From: [Erwinia] mediterraneensis
GTDB lineage: Bacteria > Pseudomonadota > Gammaproteobacteria > Enterobacterales > Enterobacteriaceae
DNA length: 64,000 bases
Direction of reading: 5' to 3'
Assembly: GCF_900604315.1 (NCBI RefSeq)
Contig: NZ_LR026978.1
Coordinates: 803,518 to 867,517, forward strand
The position numbers and the translations under genes are program-made. Under the pieces are notes generated by a model. That model had not been told where the DNA came from. It did not search any database and saw only the letters and a program-made list of their open reading frames with translations. Shown one piece after another: positions 62,744 to 64,000 of the stretch. How positions within the stretch are numbered: position 1 is the stretch's first letter; the number at the start of each line of letters is the position of its first letter.

Positions 62744-63940
62744 ATGGCAACCCAAAAAATTGATACTACCCTGGTGAATGCGGGACGCAGCAAACGTTAT
62801 ACCCAGGGCGCGGTGAACAGCGTTATCCAGCGCGCTTCTTCGCTGGTGTTTGAGAGCGTGGCGGATAAGCAGCGCGCCACCGCAGGACGGGCAAAGGGCG
62901 AGCTGTTCTATGGTCGACGCGGCACGCTGACCCACTTTGCCCTGCAGGATGCGCTCACCGAGCTGGAAAACGGTGCCGGTTGCGTGCTTTATCCCTGTGG
63001 CGCAGCGGCGGTTTCCAATGCGATCCTGGCCTTTGTGGAAGCGGGCGACCATCTGTTGATGAGCGGCGCAGTCTACGAGCCGACCCAGGATTTCTGCAAT
63101 AAAATTCTCGGCAAGCTGAATGTCACCACCACCTGGTTTGATCACACCATTGGCAGCGAAATCGCAGAACTGGTGCAGCCGAATACCCGTGTTGTGTTTC
63201 TTGAATCCCCCGCCTCGATCACCATGGAAGTACAGGATGTGCCGGCGATTGTGCAGGCCGTGCGGGCTAAAGCGCCGCACGCGGTGATCATGATCGACAA
63301 TACCTGGGGCGCAGGCGTATTATTTAACGCGCTGGAGCACGGCGTCGATATCTCCATTCAGGCGGGCACCAAATACCTGATTGGCCACAGCGATGCGATG
63401 ATCGGTACCGCGGTCGCCAATGCGCGCTGCTGGGATCAGTTACGTGAGAATTCTTATCTGATGGGCCAGATGGTCGATGCCGACACGGCCTATATGGCCA
63501 GCCGCGGTCTGCGCACGCTGGGCATCCGCCTGCGTCAGCATGAAGAGAGCGCATTACAGGTGGCTGAGTGGCTGGCGCAGCACCCTGCCGTGGCGCGCGT
63601 GAACCATCCGGCACTGGCACAATGTAAAGGCCATGAATACTGGCGTCGCGATTTCTCCGGCAGCAGCGGTCTCTTCTCTTTTATTCTGAAAGAGAAGCTC
63701 AGCAAGACACAGCTGGCCAACTATCTCGATCATTTCCACCACTTCAGTATGGCTTACTCCTGGGGCGGCTATGAATCTCTGATTCTGGCGAATCAGCCAG
63801 AAGAGCTGGCAGCGATCCGGCCCGCCGGTGGGATCGATTTTACCGGTACGCTGGTGCGTCTGCATATTGGCCTGGAGCACGTAGATGATTTGATCGCCGA
63901 CCTTGCCGCGGGTTTTGACCGACTGGCGAGTGGAAACTAA
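62744..63940 (+). CDS. metC: Cystathionine beta-lyase
   Basis: 398 residues (E. coli 395). It begins [22 protein letters not shown], as E. coli MetC. The PLP lysine lies in [12 protein letters not shown], the [13 protein letters not shown] segment near 57-68 contacts PLP, and [14 protein letters not shown] holds the ring-binding Asp. It cleaves cystathionine to homocysteine, pyruvate and ammonia in methionine synthesis. In E. coli it lies divergent from exbB; here a TRAP operon is inserted between. Confidence 0.96.
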   Translation: MATQKIDTTLVNAGRSKRYTQGAVNSVIQRASSLVFESVADKQRATAGRAKGELFYGRRGTLTHFALQDALTELENGAGCVLYPCGAAAVSNAILAFVEAGDHLLMSGAVYEPTQDFCNKILGKLNVTTTWFDHTIGSEIAELVQPNTRVVFLESPASITMEVQDVPAIVQAVRAKAPHAVIMIDNTWGAGVLFNALEHGVDISIQAGTKYLIGHSDAMIGTAVANARCWDQLRENSYLMGQMVDADTAYMASRGLRTLGIRLRQHEESALQVAEWLAQHPAVARVNHPALAQCKGHEYWRRDFSGSSGLFSFILKEKLSKTQLANYLDHFHHFSMAYSWGGYESLILANQPEELAAIRPAGGIDFTGTLVRLHIGLEHVDDLIADLAAGFDRLASGN

Positions 63941-64000
63941 ACAAAACCTCAATCAGGCGGCCATAACCTGCACAGTTCCGGCGTGACTGCCTGTTAACCG

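Noticed and set aside
1..64000. CRISPR arrays, insertion sequences and prophage
   Set aside because: No regularly spaced repeats, transposase, integrase or phage structural genes were seen; decayed genes are explained by deletions and frameshifts.

Overview
The window is chromosomal DNA of a gammaproteobacterium of the order Enterobacterales. Many genes match Escherichia coli K-12 in sequence and local order (osmY-ytjA-yjjU-yjjV-deoCABD; yghA-exbD-exbB-metC; yciF-yciE). The additions and losses around them resemble Pantoea, Erwinia or Mixta (Erwiniaceae); the family is an inference, not a proof. No phage, insertion sequence, transposase or CRISPR array was seen.

Layout. 1-5.1 kb: the start of an ornithine decarboxylase gene with a long leader, acuI, a CinA-type amidohydrolase, a siderophore-interacting reductase, a small exported His-rich protein and a Rob-like AraC regulator. 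5.3-8.0 kb: a cyanide-insensitive bd-type quinol oxidase operon (cioA-cioB-DUF2474). 8.8-15.5 kb: a YghX-type hydrolase, an AT-rich orphan gene, cytoplasmic trehalase (apparently starting at ATT), an SsuA-like binding protein and the stress genes yciE, yciF and yciG. 15.9-27.4 kb: a molybdoenzyme island. It holds a Cys-type formate dehydrogenase overlapping a DUF1641 gene, which overlaps a second bd-type oxidase operon. Divergent from it is a three-subunit aldehyde oxidase (paoABC-like), followed by convergent xdhC/paoD-like and mocA-like maturation genes. 28.0-33.5 kb: a chaperone-usher fimbrial operon with two tandem DUF1120 subunits. 33.5-36.7 kb: an MFS symporter, two truncated genes facing each other, and tRNA-Phe. 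37.0-44.3 kb: deoCABD, yjjV, a decayed yjjU, a CsbD-like gene, ytjA and osmY. 44.6-56 kb: prfC, three GGDEF-EAL proteins (two of them adjacent MHYT paralogues), an exported cupin, ylaC and a ydcR-like regulator. 56.5-57.1 kb: two gene ruins. 57.2-64 kb: yghA, exbBD, a TRAP transporter operon inserted between exbB and metC, and metC.

The most interesting unit is 15914-21689. Gene overlaps and spacing indicate one transcript for a formate dehydrogenase catalytic subunit, a DUF1641 partner and both subunits of a short-Q-loop bd-type oxidase. This suggests a dedicated formate-to-quinone-to-oxygen chain. The neighbouring aldehyde oxidase genes, with two cofactor genes, suggest that the locus as a whole handles aldehydes and formate. 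Other points of note are the ATT start of treF, an EAL domain with a lost metal ligand in one of the tandem MHYT proteins, and a 35-codon leader ORF with a strong ribosome binding site before the ornithine decarboxylase gene.
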